Source: Thermoanaerobaculia bacterium (GTDB lineage: Bacteria; Acidobacteriota; Thermoanaerobaculia; Multivoradales; J023). From it: 64,000 nucleotides of DNA. Location: the NCBI GenBank assembly GCA_030431255.1, contig JAUIJL010000011.1, forward strand, positions 217,107 through 281,106. The letters are read 5' to 3'. The notes beneath the pieces were generated by a model. The model saw only the letters and a list, made by a program, of their open reading frames with translations. It ran no database searches and was not told the origin of the DNA. Made by a program: the position numbers and the translations under genes. Within the stretch, counting starts at the first letter, position 1. Every line of letters begins with the position of its first letter. Below are positions 26,230 to 35,544 of the stretch, piece after piece.

Positions 26230-27729
26230 ATGTTTCCATCGCTTCCCACTTCCTCTATCGATCGCTTTCGCCTTTGGCATCTCGGCGCGCTGGCATCTTG
26301 CCTTCTGATGGCGTCGCCCGCTCTATCTCAATGGCCGTCGGCGTCTCAAATACCTTCGGCCGGCTCCAAACCCGCGTCCGCGGTCACGGATCAGGCCGGC
26401 ATGCACCAGGCGCCGGCCGAATGGGCTCCGACGGTCGTCGACCTCGCTACCGAAGCTCTGCAGAAAGAGATGTTGGGTCGGTGGCTGTTGAGCCTAGAGC
26501 CCACCGAGCTACCGAGCGCGGTGATCGCTGCTCCTACGGCGGAGCATCTCGCGCACCTGAAGGGCGCTGGCGCTCAGACCACCCAAGGTCGACAGTTGGT
26601 GGGTGTGGCGGCTCCCCTCGGCTTGAGGATCGATCCTTGGGCGAAATCCGGCTTCGGCAAGCGGGTGGACTCTTCGGAGGGTTGGATTTGGAGCGCGGTG
26701 ATCCGGGTTCCGGGCGCGACGGCCGTGCGGCTCCATTTCGAGGATTTCGACCTGCCGTCGGGCGCGGCCCTCTATGTCTACGACGGCGACGACCGAGTTT
26801 TCGGTCCGTATCGAGGCCGGGGACCGTCGGACGCGGGCGTTCTTTGGACCCATGCCTTGCTCGGCGAGCAGGTCAGGGTCCAGCTGCATCTCGGCTTGGG
26901 CAACGAGGCCCTTTCCGCCGACCGCTGGCCCACGTTGCACAGCGCCGTGCATCTCGGTGAAGGATTCCGCGCCGTAGGCTCGACGTCTTCTGAGGATGCA
27001 GCGTCGGCCAAAGCATTCTGCTCCTACAACGCCCCGTGCATCACCAATGCCGCCATCGTCAAAAAGCCGTCGCAGGTCAACGTGGCCCGAGAAGGCATGG
27101 CGCATTTGGTCTTCTCCGAAGGCCCGTTCAGCTACATCTGTAGCGGCGGATTGATGAACGATACGGACCCCACCACAAGCATTCCCTATCTGCTCACCGC
27201 CAACCATTGCTTTTCCACCCAAGCCGTGGCGAGCAGCCTACAAGCCTTCTTCGACTACTTCGGCGCGGACCAATGTGGCGGTCCCCCGAGCCAAGCGACG
27301 GTGGTGGGCTCCACCCTGCTCGCCACCGGTGAGCAGAGCGACTTCACCCTCGTTGAGCTCGACGCCATGCCCCCCGGCAGGGTCTTTCTATTGGGTTGGA
27401 CCACCACCCCCGTGGCCTCCAGCAACGGCACCAAGCTCTACCGCATCCACCATCCCAAGGGCGCGCCCCAGGCCTATTCCGTCCACACCGTCAATACTTC
27501 CGCCACGACCTGCACGGATGTGCCCAGGGGTGAGTGGATCTACAGCTCGAACGAAACCATCGAAGGCGGCAGCTCCGGCTCGCCGGTGATGCTCGCCAAC
27601 GGACAAGTCGTCGGTCAGCTCACGGGATCGTGCGGTTTCAGCTCCGGCTCCTGCGACCTCGGCGACTCGGTGATCGACGGCGCCTTGGCCAGCTATTTCA
27701 GCCAGGTTCAGGCCTGGCTCGATCCCTGA
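26230..27729 (+). CDS. Secreted trypsin-like serine endopeptidase (family S1)
   Basis: 499 residues from the ATG at 26230; AAAGGA lies 7 nt upstream. Signal peptide LGALASCLLMASPALSQ. Residues about 60-250 form a propeptide or jelly-roll region (GWIWSAVIRVPGATAVRLHFEDFDLPSGAALYVYDGDD) like that of lysyl endopeptidase/achromolysin relatives. The catalytic triad is visible: His in YLLTANHCF, Asp in QSDFTLVEL, Ser in GGSSGSPVM. Cys pairs around the active site (CSYNAPC, CGFSSGSC) fit secreted S1 proteases. Substrate preference cannot be read. It likely acts outside the cell on proteins. Confidence 0.9.
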   Translation: MFPSLPTSSIDRFRLWHLGALASCLLMASPALSQWPSASQIPSAGSKPASAVTDQAGMHQAPAEWAPTVVDLATEALQKEMLGRWLLSLEPTELPSAVIAAPTAEHLAHLKGAGAQTTQGRQLVGVAAPLGLRIDPWAKSGFGKRVDSSEGWIWSAVIRVPGATAVRLHFEDFDLPSGAALYVYDGDDRVFGPYRGRGPSDAGVLWTHALLGEQVRVQLHLGLGNEALSADRWPTLHSAVHLGEGFRAVGSTSSEDAASAKAFCSYNAPCITNAAIVKKPSQVNVAREGMAHLVFSEGPFSYICSGGLMNDTDPTTSIPYLLTANHCFSTQAVASSLQAFFDYFGADQCGGPPSQATVVGSTLLATGEQSDFTLVELDAMPPGRVFLLGWTTTPVASSNGTKLYRIHHPKGAPQAYSVHTVNTSATTCTDVPRGEWIYSSNETIEGGSSGSPVMLANGQVVGQLTGSCGFSSGSCDLGDSVIDGALASYFSQVQAWLDP

Positions 27730-27840
27730 GCATTCGCCCGCGATCACCGCAGACCTAACAAAAACCAATCTTCCACTGTCCGGCAAGGCCTGCACAGGCT
27801 GACCGGCGGTGCCGAAGATACGCCTCTTGGAGAAGAAACC

Positions 27841-29484
27841 ATGTCTAACAGCAAATCCAAAACCTATCGTTCTACCGCTATCCGCGCCTCTTGGATCCTA
27901 CTGACCCTCGCCTTGCTCACCCTGCTCGGGCCGGCCTCGGCCCTGGCCGGGGAGGAAGAAGCGGGCTCGGTCTACGTCATCGACTCGGCTTTGATGGACG
28001 CTCTGCAAGCTTGGTCCGAAAATCCGACGAGCCTGGAGCAGATCGCCCTCGAGTCCGCGCCGGAAGCCGTGGCCCTCTACGGCGAGACCGTGGGCGATCT
28101 CTATTCGGGCGGTCTCGCGGCGCATTTTGCCGAGAGGTTTCCGGCGGCTGAGCTGCTCTATTTGGAGCTCGGCGGCACCGAAGATGACGGCTCCGAGGGC
28201 AACGCGCAGCGTGCCGTGTTTTTGATGAGCCACCGGCCCGAGGACTACCGGGCCTGGCAGGCGGAGAAGCTGCTGAAGGTCAAAGGGCTTCGTTTCACCG
28301 ACTTTGTCGAAGACGAGCATCCCGAGCTGCTCGATGTATGGGCGGAAGCGGAAGCGTCCACCCCAGCGGCCCAAGGGGAAAGCCTGCTCGACTTTGTGGC
28401 CGGCCAGGAAGATCCGGAGCTCTATGCCTCGGCATCTTCCCTCTTGGACGCGGTGGCCATACCGATCGACACCGAGTGCGGCTGCTTCACCACGGTCGCC
28501 TTCCCGGGCAACCCCAGCAGCCGGCAGGTCATTTACGACGAGCATTGGGTCCGCAACGGCTTTCACCGGGAAGAGGTGGACTACCGGGTGGATGCCGAAG
28601 GCAGCGCCGCCAATGTGGACTACTACCGCTTGGCCCGTCGACACCCCACGGCGGAGCATCGGGTGACCCGAGCCCTGCGTCAAGACATGCGGGTGCGCAT
28701 GCAATGTGTTCGCGGCGGTGTGGCCGGTGGCCGGCCGTGCCAAGGGGGCGGATGCCAGGCGGAGCTGGTCACGCGCATCGAGTATGGAAGCCGGGTCTAT
28801 GAGCGCACCGCGTCGGGCGGTTGGTTCAATCACGGCGCTAAGACCCTTACCTCCAACGTGGCGAATCTTCAGCATTCCGTGGGCTCGGCCGGACCGTCGG
28901 AGCTGTTCAACAAATCCGTCGGTGTTTCCGGCAACACTCGTTTGGCTTGGAATTCCCAAGCGGTGAGCACCCTGCTGCAGAGTGTTTTCGGGGTGATCAA
29001 TCTGATTGTCGGAGATCAAGGCTCGGCCTTGGCCGGCATCCTCGAAGGCAATTTGATCGACGATACCGTCACCAGCATCGCCGCTCTGATCGAACGGGAG
29101 GGTAGCCCGGGAAGCCATGCCGTGGACATGCTCGTCAGCCACGACACCACGCGCGGCATCTCCCATGAGCTGCGCGCCAATCAAACCCATGTCTTCGAGA
29201 TGACCGCCTATGCCGAGGTCTACGGCGAAGGGCACGGCGATAAAAGCGAAAGTTGGGGCGAGGTGGATTCCGCCTACGGCTTTGCCGCCGTGGTCCGCGA
29301 CTACCAATGCCCCTTCCCGACCCAAGCCCCCAACCCGGGCGCCTATTGGTCTTGGGCCTCGACCCCCAAAGCGCCCATCTCCGCCACGACCCTAGCCGAC
29401 AACATTGCCGATTGGATCCAGGTGGAGCTGGGCGTGCGCCCCACCAACACCAGCGTTCAGGAGGGTGAGCTGATCCTGCCTTGA
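27841..29484 (+). CDS. Secreted protein, paralogue of the 11598 gene, unknown family
   Basis: 547 residues, ATG at 27841 with GGAG about 9 nt upstream. Signal peptide ILLTLALLTLLGPASALAG. The acidic helical N-terminal domain (about 35-210) is followed by a CGC Cys pair (nt about 28477-28485). The second domain has the same ordered landmarks as the 11598 protein: MQC...C...GC, SRVYERT, WFNHGAKTLTSNV, GSAGPSELFNKSV. Overall identity is low but the order and spacing of Cys and aromatic residues agree. No catalytic motif. It lies 111 nt after the S1 protease; no leader element of the 7038 type is seen here. Confidence 0.75.
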   Translation: MSNSKSKTYRSTAIRASWILLTLALLTLLGPASALAGEEEAGSVYVIDSALMDALQAWSENPTSLEQIALESAPEAVALYGETVGDLYSGGLAAHFAERFPAAELLYLELGGTEDDGSEGNAQRAVFLMSHRPEDYRAWQAEKLLKVKGLRFTDFVEDEHPELLDVWAEAEASTPAAQGESLLDFVAGQEDPELYASASSLLDAVAIPIDTECGCFTTVAFPGNPSSRQVIYDEHWVRNGFHREEVDYRVDAEGSAANVDYYRLARRHPTAEHRVTRALRQDMRVRMQCVRGGVAGGRPCQGGGCQAELVTRIEYGSRVYERTASGGWFNHGAKTLTSNVANLQHSVGSAGPSELFNKSVGVSGNTRLAWNSQAVSTLLQSVFGVINLIVGDQGSALAGILEGNLIDDTVTSIAALIEREGSPGSHAVDMLVSHDTTRGISHELRANQTHVFEMTAYAEVYGEGHGDKSESWGEVDSAYGFAAVVRDYQCPFPTQAPNPGAYWSWASTPKAPISATTLADNIADWIQVELGVRPTNTSVQEGELILP

Positions 29485-29551
29485 GCTGCCGTCTCGTCTC
29501 CCCTAGGCCGAGCCCGGTGCCACCGGGCCGGCCTTGTCTAGGCAGCCTGTC

Positions 29552-29602
29552 GTAGGGGCGGGGCTTGTCCCCGCCCGTTAGGCGAGGCAAAGCCGAGCCT
29601 CT
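29552..29602. repeat. Intergenic GC-rich palindromic repeat, copy 2
   Basis: Near-identical to 24803-24853 (GTAGGGGCG-GGGCTTGTCCCC core, then GGCGAGGC...GCCGAGCCTC). A shorter degenerate copy of the first half (GTAGGGGGCAAGCCCCACCC) follows at about 29627-29646. The rest of 29485-29759 has no gene. Confidence 0.75.
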
Positions 29603-29759
29603 CCAGGCCCGGCCCACGCGGCCCGGTAGGGGGCAAGCCCCACCCCTGCATCCGGAAGGGCAAATCTCATCGGCACCTCAGCGGTGGCGCGAGCCCGAAG
29701 TGACGCGCGCGCACGGGCAGTGGGGCCTAAGAACCAGATCTGATGACCAGGAACCGATC

Positions 29760-31913
29760 ATGCTCAAAAAACGATACGTCCATAAACACCCAATGAAAAC
29801 CTTTCTACTTTCCTGCTCGATGGCCGCTTTGTGGTCCATGCCCGGCTCGGCCGAGCAAGCCGCCGTGCCCGAGCTGCGTTTTGCGGACTTCAAAGTGGCC
29901 GACGATTTTCACAGCATCCATACACCCGCCTCTTGGAAGGAGGTCGAGGTACCCTTTCGACAGCCGCGGGCGGTGGAGGTGGATCTCTATCGGCTGACCC
30001 ATGCTTTGGATCTTTCCCTGGAATCCGAAGACGGCGAGCCCCTGAGCGCTCGAGTCTTGCCGGGGCATCGCCTTTGGCTCGATGACGGCGGGCAGCGTCT
30101 GGAATACCACACCCTTTCCGCCACGTGGTCTTGGCTCGATCGCCAAGCGGGAGCAGACGTTGCGGAGTCCGATTTGACTCCCGAGCAAGCCGCTCTGGCC
30201 GCGCGCTCAGCCCTCGGCAAGGTGGTGGATCTCTCGGATCGTCCCGAGGCTCGGGTGGTGGCGAATATCGCCTATGAGGAAACTGAGGACGGCACGCCCG
30301 GACGTCAAGAGCTGTTGTCTTATAACGTTTTCTTCCATGCGACTCGTGACGGTTTTCCATTAGTGGGCGGCGGTGCGGTCAGCTCCGCCACCATCGCGGG
30401 CAAAGCTTCCAAGCCGCGGGTCCTTTCCATGGCCCATGCTCCAGCGGATTTCGAATCCAACGGCATCGAGCTCGACGCCCGATCCGGCCACCTCCTGCGA
30501 GAGCAAGACGCCCGTCAGAAGCTTTTGACCGGTGACGTGTTGCTCGCCGAAACCCCGCCGGACGGTGTCGAAAGCGGCACGGTGACCCGGGTCGCCCGGG
30601 GTCTCTTCACCGACGGCCGATATCTGCACCGGGAGGCCATCCCGATCTACGCCTACGAGGTGCTCTTCCAGCCCTTGGCCGGGGAAGCTTTCAGCCGCGA
30701 TTATTTCGTCTCCGCCCTCACCGGCAAGGGGTGGCAAGCCCTCGGTGTCGACGCAGAAGCCCAGCACGCGGACAGCCGCGTCCGACCCGGGCGTCTCGGT
30801 CTCGACATGGATCCACCGCCCTTACTCTGGCAAGAGCCGATACCGTTGGAGCCGGAGGAACACGTGGCGGTGGAGACCTTCGCCTCGGCCCATTGCGTGC
30901 CGTCTTGGCAGCCGACCCGCCGTTCATGGCAGGCCTCCCCCTTCTGCCCGACCCTTTGTGAGGATCGCGACGATGTCTGCAACCAGCTGTCCGGTGATCG
31001 CAAATACAGCCTCACCGTGCGCTGGGCCGGCTTGAGCACCAGCCATATTCCCGATTTGCCGGGCAATACGGTGCTGCCGGCGTCCTATAAAAACGCCTGG
31101 GTCGATCGCTTGCGTCGAAGCTTCGACGAAGCCTGCTTCGAGCCGACGAACCAAGGAAATAACGGTTATGTGGGCGATGATCTCTACCAGCTGCGGCCGG
31201 ATTTGCAGGATATCGAGACGGCTGGGGAAGAAGCGGATTTCCTCTTTCACATGTCCCACGGCTGGGGCCTCGAAGAGGTGGAGTGTCCCGGAGTCGGTCG
31301 GCGCTACAGCAACATTATTCCCCACGGTAATTCCCTGGTACCGCCGGCCTTCTTTCCCACGGCGGGTCCAAGTCACTTCACCAGCTGTAGCATCCAACCC
31401 AGTTGGTCGGGCCGACGGTTGCGCTATTTCTTCACCATGGCGAGCTATTCCAACGCCGGCCGTCGACAATGGACCCGGGTCGTGGGTGGAGGCACGGATC
31501 AGCCCAAGGTGGTGATCGGCCCGGTCTCCCACGGTAATCGATTCCATTTCTCGCCCTGGGCGCCGGAGCCGGGCACCTCACCGCCCACCAACGCCCAGGC
31601 CTCGTATCCCAATATGATCTCCACCTTTTTCCGCCACCTGAGCGAGGTCGACACCTCCAGCATCCTATCGTGCGCCTCCGCGGGTCTGAGCTTTCGCGAA
31701 GCCATGCGGGAAGCGGTCAAGGGCACCGCCACCAGCCAATCGGATTACCATTGGGGGGCCATAGCCCATCGGCGTCATCCCAAGGTCATGCGGTTGGTGT
31801 TCTCCACCTACGACCAATTGATGGACGAGCATCTCCCCGGCTGGGGGCCGCAACTCCCCAACGACGGCAACTACCTGGGTTGGGCTTACGAGGCCCAGGG
31901 TAGCGAGCCCTAG
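29760..31913 (+). CDS. Secreted protein with possible caspase-fold domain (DUF6345-like)
   Basis: 717 residues from the ATG at 29760 (AGGAA upstream); a second ATG at 29793 begins the hydrophobic signal core (MKTFLLSCSMAALWSM). Residues about 30-350 look like a protease propeptide-type region (GKVVDLSDRPEARVVANIAYEE...). The C-terminal 350 residues contain DFLFHMSHGWG and then SHFTSCSIQPSW: a hydrophobic-HG motif followed by a Ser-Cys, the order seen in clan CD (caspase/gingipain-like) peptidases. They end with LSCASAGLSFREAMREAV. I recall similar sequences as the uncharacterised DUF6345 group; the peptidase idea is inference. The stop shares the palindrome CTAG with the convergent SulP gene. 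Confidence 0.75.
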   Translation: MLKKRYVHKHPMKTFLLSCSMAALWSMPGSAEQAAVPELRFADFKVADDFHSIHTPASWKEVEVPFRQPRAVEVDLYRLTHALDLSLESEDGEPLSARVLPGHRLWLDDGGQRLEYHTLSATWSWLDRQAGADVAESDLTPEQAALAARSALGKVVDLSDRPEARVVANIAYEETEDGTPGRQELLSYNVFFHATRDGFPLVGGGAVSSATIAGKASKPRVLSMAHAPADFESNGIELDARSGHLLREQDARQKLLTGDVLLAETPPDGVESGTVTRVARGLFTDGRYLHREAIPIYAYEVLFQPLAGEAFSRDYFVSALTGKGWQALGVDAEAQHADSRVRPGRLGLDMDPPPLLWQEPIPLEPEEHVAVETFASAHCVPSWQPTRRSWQASPFCPTLCEDRDDVCNQLSGDRKYSLTVRWAGLSTSHIPDLPGNTVLPASYKNAWVDRLRRSFDEACFEPTNQGNNGYVGDDLYQLRPDLQDIETAGEEADFLFHMSHGWGLEEVECPGVGRRYSNIIPHGNSLVPPAFFPTAGPSHFTSCSIQPSWSGRRLRYFFTMASYSNAGRRQWTRVVGGGTDQPKVVIGPVSHGNRFHFSPWAPEPGTSPPTNAQASYPNMISTFFRHLSEVDTSSILSCASAGLSFREAMREAVKGTATSQSDYHWGAIAHRRHPKVMRLVFSTYDQLMDEHLPGWGPQLPNDGNYLGWAYEAQGSEP

Positions 31914-33791
31914 CGACCTCGCGCTCGCATTTTCTCGACCGCCTCGGTCTTGGAGTCGAACCACAGGTCTTCGCCCAGCACATCGATCAATCCGGCACGT
32001 TCCATTTTCTCCAGCACCCGCGGTCGGGGCTCGGCGAAGACGACCAGCACGTCGGCTTCGCCGAGATCGCGGATCAGGTCTTCGAGAGCCGTCAGCGCGC
32101 TGCCGTCGATGGAGTTGCAGGAGGATAGATCGAGCACCATGCAGGAAGCAGCCGGGTGGTCGCACAACACTTGGAACAGGCCTTGGCGCACATGGCGGAT
32201 ATTGGTGAAATCGAGTGCGCCGTCGACGCGAACCAGGACCGATGGATCGATCTCGGGCATTTCCACGGATTCGCGGGCCGAGTCGGCGAATCGTCCGCTC
32301 GAATCCTTCCAGCCCTCGACGACCACTTCCGGCCGGGCCTTTTGCCAAAAATTGAGCACCAGGGCCGCGACGATGCCGACCCACAGACCTCGGTCGACCC
32401 CCAGGCGCGAGCACCGCCACGAAGGTGATCGTCAGGCCGGCGCCGTCGTAGGCGTCGATCCGCCACACCCGCCGCAGCCGTCGCGGCTCGATCATGCCGA
32501 GAGCGGCGGTCAGGATCAGCGCCGCGAGGGCCGCTTTGGGCAGCAGAGCCACCACGGGAGCGGCGAGCACGGCGAGGCCCACCGCCACCAAGCCGGCCAT
32601 GAGAGCCGCGAGCGGTGTGCGCGCTCCGGATTCCCGCAGCACCGAGGAGCGGCTGACGCTGGCACCGACGGGATAACCGCCCGAAACCGCGGCCAACCCG
32701 TTGGCGAGGCCCATGCCCAGCATCTCCTGCCGCGGGTCGACACGATCCTCTCGGCCCGCCAGCGACTGCCCCAACGCCAGGCCGATCACGAAGGTCACCA
32801 GGGCGATCGCCAATGCCCCCGGCAGCAGCATGGTCCACAGGTCGAGCTTCAGGGGCGGAAGCCCGAAGGGTGGAAAGCCGAGCTTGAAGCCCCCGACCAC
32901 TGCCACCCCACGCTCGCCGAGGTCGAGCCCGGCGACCGCGCCGCAGGCGCCGGCCAACACCAAGAGCGGCACGGCGCGGCCCGCGATCTCGGCCTGTTTC
33001 TTGGAGGCACCGAGGGCACGGGCCAGCCAGGGCAAACCCCGTCCTCCGACCAAAAGCGATCCGAGACACAGGACGCCGAGCCACAGGGTTGGTGGATGAG
33101 CGGTGCCCGCTTCGGTGATCACCGCCTCAACACGGCCGAGGAAGCCGGATGCTCGCTCACCTTCGATGCCGAGAAACGGACGCAGCTGACTGGAAGCGAT
33201 GAGCAACGCAGCGGCGGTTGCAAAGCCGTCGAGCACGGGTCGGCTCAAGAAGTCCGCTAGGCGAGCCAAGCCGATCGCCCCGCCGACCATCAACGCCAGT
33301 CCGCTGATGATCGCCAGCACCTGGACGGCATCGATCAGCGGGTAGCCCGCCTCGACCGCAACCGCCGCCGCTTCACCGGTGAGCAGCGAGACCAGCGCCA
33401 CAGGGCCTATGGAAAGAAAGCGAGCGCTGCCGAGCAGGGCATATCCGAGCGTCGGCACCAAGGCCGCGTAAAAACCGACCTGCGGCGGCAAACCCGCCAG
33501 CTGGGCGTAAGCCATGGCCTGAGGCAACAGCAACAAAGCCACCAGAAACCCCGCCAGACCGTCGGTGGTCAGCTCGTGAGCCCCGTAGCCGCTGCCCCAG
33601 CTCAGAAACGGCAAGTAGTCCGAGGCACGGCTCTCTCCGGCCTCGCTTTCGAGCTGTGAGAGGGACTCCATCCGCTCGGTGGAACCGAGGCGTGGCTCAC
33701 CGGTGGCGTCCTGGATTCCGCACTGAATCTCTGGGTCGGCCGCGGTGAGCCCTTCTCGACGCGTCTTTTCGGATTTGGGCTCAGAGCTCAT
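31910..33791 (-). pseudogene. SulP-family anion transporter with STAS domain, frameshifted
   Basis: Residues 1 to about 463 form a normal SulP membrane domain (LAGFLVALLLLPQAMAYAQLAGLPPQVGFYAALVP, FLSIGPVALVSLLTG, GLANGLAAVSGGYPVGASVSRS). At the G5 run (plus-strand C5 at 32398-32402), after VAVLAPG, the frame is lost. Removing one base restores DRGLWVGIVAALVLNFW and runs into an intact STAS domain (VLDLSSCNSIDGSALTALEDL) to the stop at 31910. The corrected length is exactly 626 codons plus stop, so a single-base insertion is the only defect. It may be real, phase-variable, or a sequencing error. The gene would import sulfate, bicarbonate or a related anion. Confidence 0.88.
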
Positions 33792-33973
33792 GGCATAAGA
33801 CTATCGGGTCCGGGTCCCAGGTTCACGTCGTTCAGACCCTCTCGAATGACGCCGCCGTCGAGCCTTGGACCTGTCTGCCTAACCCTTTGCCCGCTGATTG
33901 GGATCTTCATCCATGGACGGCGACCGTGGGCCCCGGCCGTCGCCAAAACATCCAATCCACGAGGAGCATAGGT

Positions 33974-35269
33974 ATGAATCGTTGCATGACGTTGCTTTGT
34001 ATATCGGTGATATGTGCCGGCCCTGGAAGCGCCCAGCAGCCGACCGGCGGACAGTTTCAGGTCAATCAGGAAACGAGCGGGTTCCAACGGAATCCAGAGG
34101 TAGCGATGGCCGACGACGGCAGCTTTGTGGTGGTTTGGCAGGGTGGCGAAGAAGCGGGTGAGCTGCTCGACGACGAGATCCGTGGCCGGCGGTTCGATCG
34201 CCACGGAAAACCGATCGGAGCCGAGCTGGAAATCAACGATCTCACTCACACCGGACAGCTCAACGCTTCGGTCGCGAGTGATCCGGACGGCAACTTCACC
34301 GTCGTCTGGCAGAGCGACACCTCTGCCGGCTCGGACCCTGACCGGAGCGTCCAGGCGCGGCGTTTCGGGGCCGACGGCGACCCGTTGGCTAGTCAATTCC
34401 AGGTCAACACCCACACCTCGGGAGAGCAGACCTACCCGAACGTGGACGTCCACACCGACGGTTCTTTTATCGTCAGCTGGACGCACGAGGGCTATCAGAT
34501 TCGGGTACAGCGTTTCGGCCCCGACGGCGCTCCCGTCGGTGACGAGATCGTCGCCGGCGAGCACTTCGACCTCAAATACACGTCGAAAGTCGCTTACACC
34601 TCGGACGGTGGTTTCATCGTTGCCTGGACCGACTTTTACTCGACGGGCACCGACGATTCGAACGCCGTTGCTTTGGCCCGCCGTTTCGACGCCGACGGCA
34701 AGGCCCTGGGCAGCGAATTCCAGGTGAATACCACCACGCTGGGGTGGCAAGGGGATCCGAATCTCGCGGTGGCCGCGGACGACAGCTTCGTGATCTTGTT
34801 CAGCAGCGATCCGTACACGACTGAAGGCGGCGATGCTCACCTCTATGGTCAACGATTCGCCGCCGACGGCACTCCGGTGGGAGAAGAATTCCAGGTCGAG
34901 ACGGACACCGAGGACTTCGAGGTGACGCCTTCGGTGAGCCCCGTTCCCGGCGGTGGGTTTTTCGCCACCTGGGGAACCTACTCCTACCCCGACATTTACC
35001 ACAACACCGTCCAGGGACAGCTTTTCGACGGCGCCGGGAATAAGGTGGGAGGGGCTTTTGAGATCCCGACCCTCGCCGAAGGTGACGAGCAAGTGCCCCA
35101 CGTGGCGGCCAACGCCCAGGGGCAGCTCGTGGTGGTGTGGATGAGTGAGGGATCTCTGGGATCCGATGCTTCGGAAACCAGCATTCAAGGTCAGCGGCTC
35201 AGCCTCTTGGTCTTTGGGGACGGTTTTGAAAGCGGCGATCTGAGCGCCTGGAGCTCAGCTGCTCCGTAA
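33974..35269 (+). CDS. Secreted repeat beta-propeller protein with GFESGD tail
   Basis: 431 residues from the ATG at 33974, with GAGGAG 8 nt upstream. Short signal peptide (MTLLCISVICAGPGSAQ). About seven repeats of roughly 55 residues share GSFVVVWQ...RRFD..G.P.G.EFQVNT: SFVVVWQGGEEAG, NFTVVWQSDTSAG, SFIVSWTHEG, GFIVAWTDFYS, SFVILFSSD, GFFATWGTYS, QLVVVWMSEG. One repeat per blade predicts a propeller. The last 18 residues (nt 35213-35266) are the FGDGFESGDLSAW tail also found in the proteins at 35545, 44773 and 55698. It is divergent from the SulP gene across a 182-nt gap. Confidence 0.85.
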   Translation: MNRCMTLLCISVICAGPGSAQQPTGGQFQVNQETSGFQRNPEVAMADDGSFVVVWQGGEEAGELLDDEIRGRRFDRHGKPIGAELEINDLTHTGQLNASVASDPDGNFTVVWQSDTSAGSDPDRSVQARRFGADGDPLASQFQVNTHTSGEQTYPNVDVHTDGSFIVSWTHEGYQIRVQRFGPDGAPVGDEIVAGEHFDLKYTSKVAYTSDGGFIVAWTDFYSTGTDDSNAVALARRFDADGKALGSEFQVNTTTLGWQGDPNLAVAADDSFVILFSSDPYTTEGGDAHLYGQRFAADGTPVGEEFQVETDTEDFEVTPSVSPVPGGGFFATWGTYSYPDIYHNTVQGQLFDGAGNKVGGAFEIPTLAEGDEQVPHVAANAQGQLVVVWMSEGSLGSDASETSIQGQRLSLLVFGDGFESGDLSAWSSAAP

Positions 35270-35544
35270 GCCCGCGCAAGGCCCACGCTACGGCGTCCCG
35301 ACGGCTTCGGTCGACGTGGCGCCGTGCTTCCCTCCGAGGATGCTTTCCACGATGAGGGGCCTGGCGACGACCCCTACTATCGCTACAACTCGTTGCGAAG
35401 GGAATTGGACAGCTTTATCTCCACGCTTGGGCAAGGTAGGCAGTGCCCTGATTCAAGGTGTGAAAAAAGCTGAGGGGGTCTGGCTCCGGAAATCGCTAGG
35501 TGACTCAGATCGAGATCACCTCTGAACCGACATTGGAGCCTTTC
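35270..35544 (+). other. Intergenic region with a possible short coding remnant
   Basis: 275 nt between two secreted propeller genes. A frame from GTG 35324 to TGA 35473 encodes 49 residues with a protein-like composition (EGPGDDPYYRYNSLRRELDSF) and is open further upstream. It has no ribosome site, so I read it as a possible gene fragment rather than a gene. No terminator or repeat recognised. Confidence 0.3.

Noticed and set aside
31665..31909. Extension of the SulP frame beyond the frameshift
   Set aside because: The frame after the G5 run is out of phase with the STAS domain and runs antisense to the 29760 gene, so it is not a real C-terminus.
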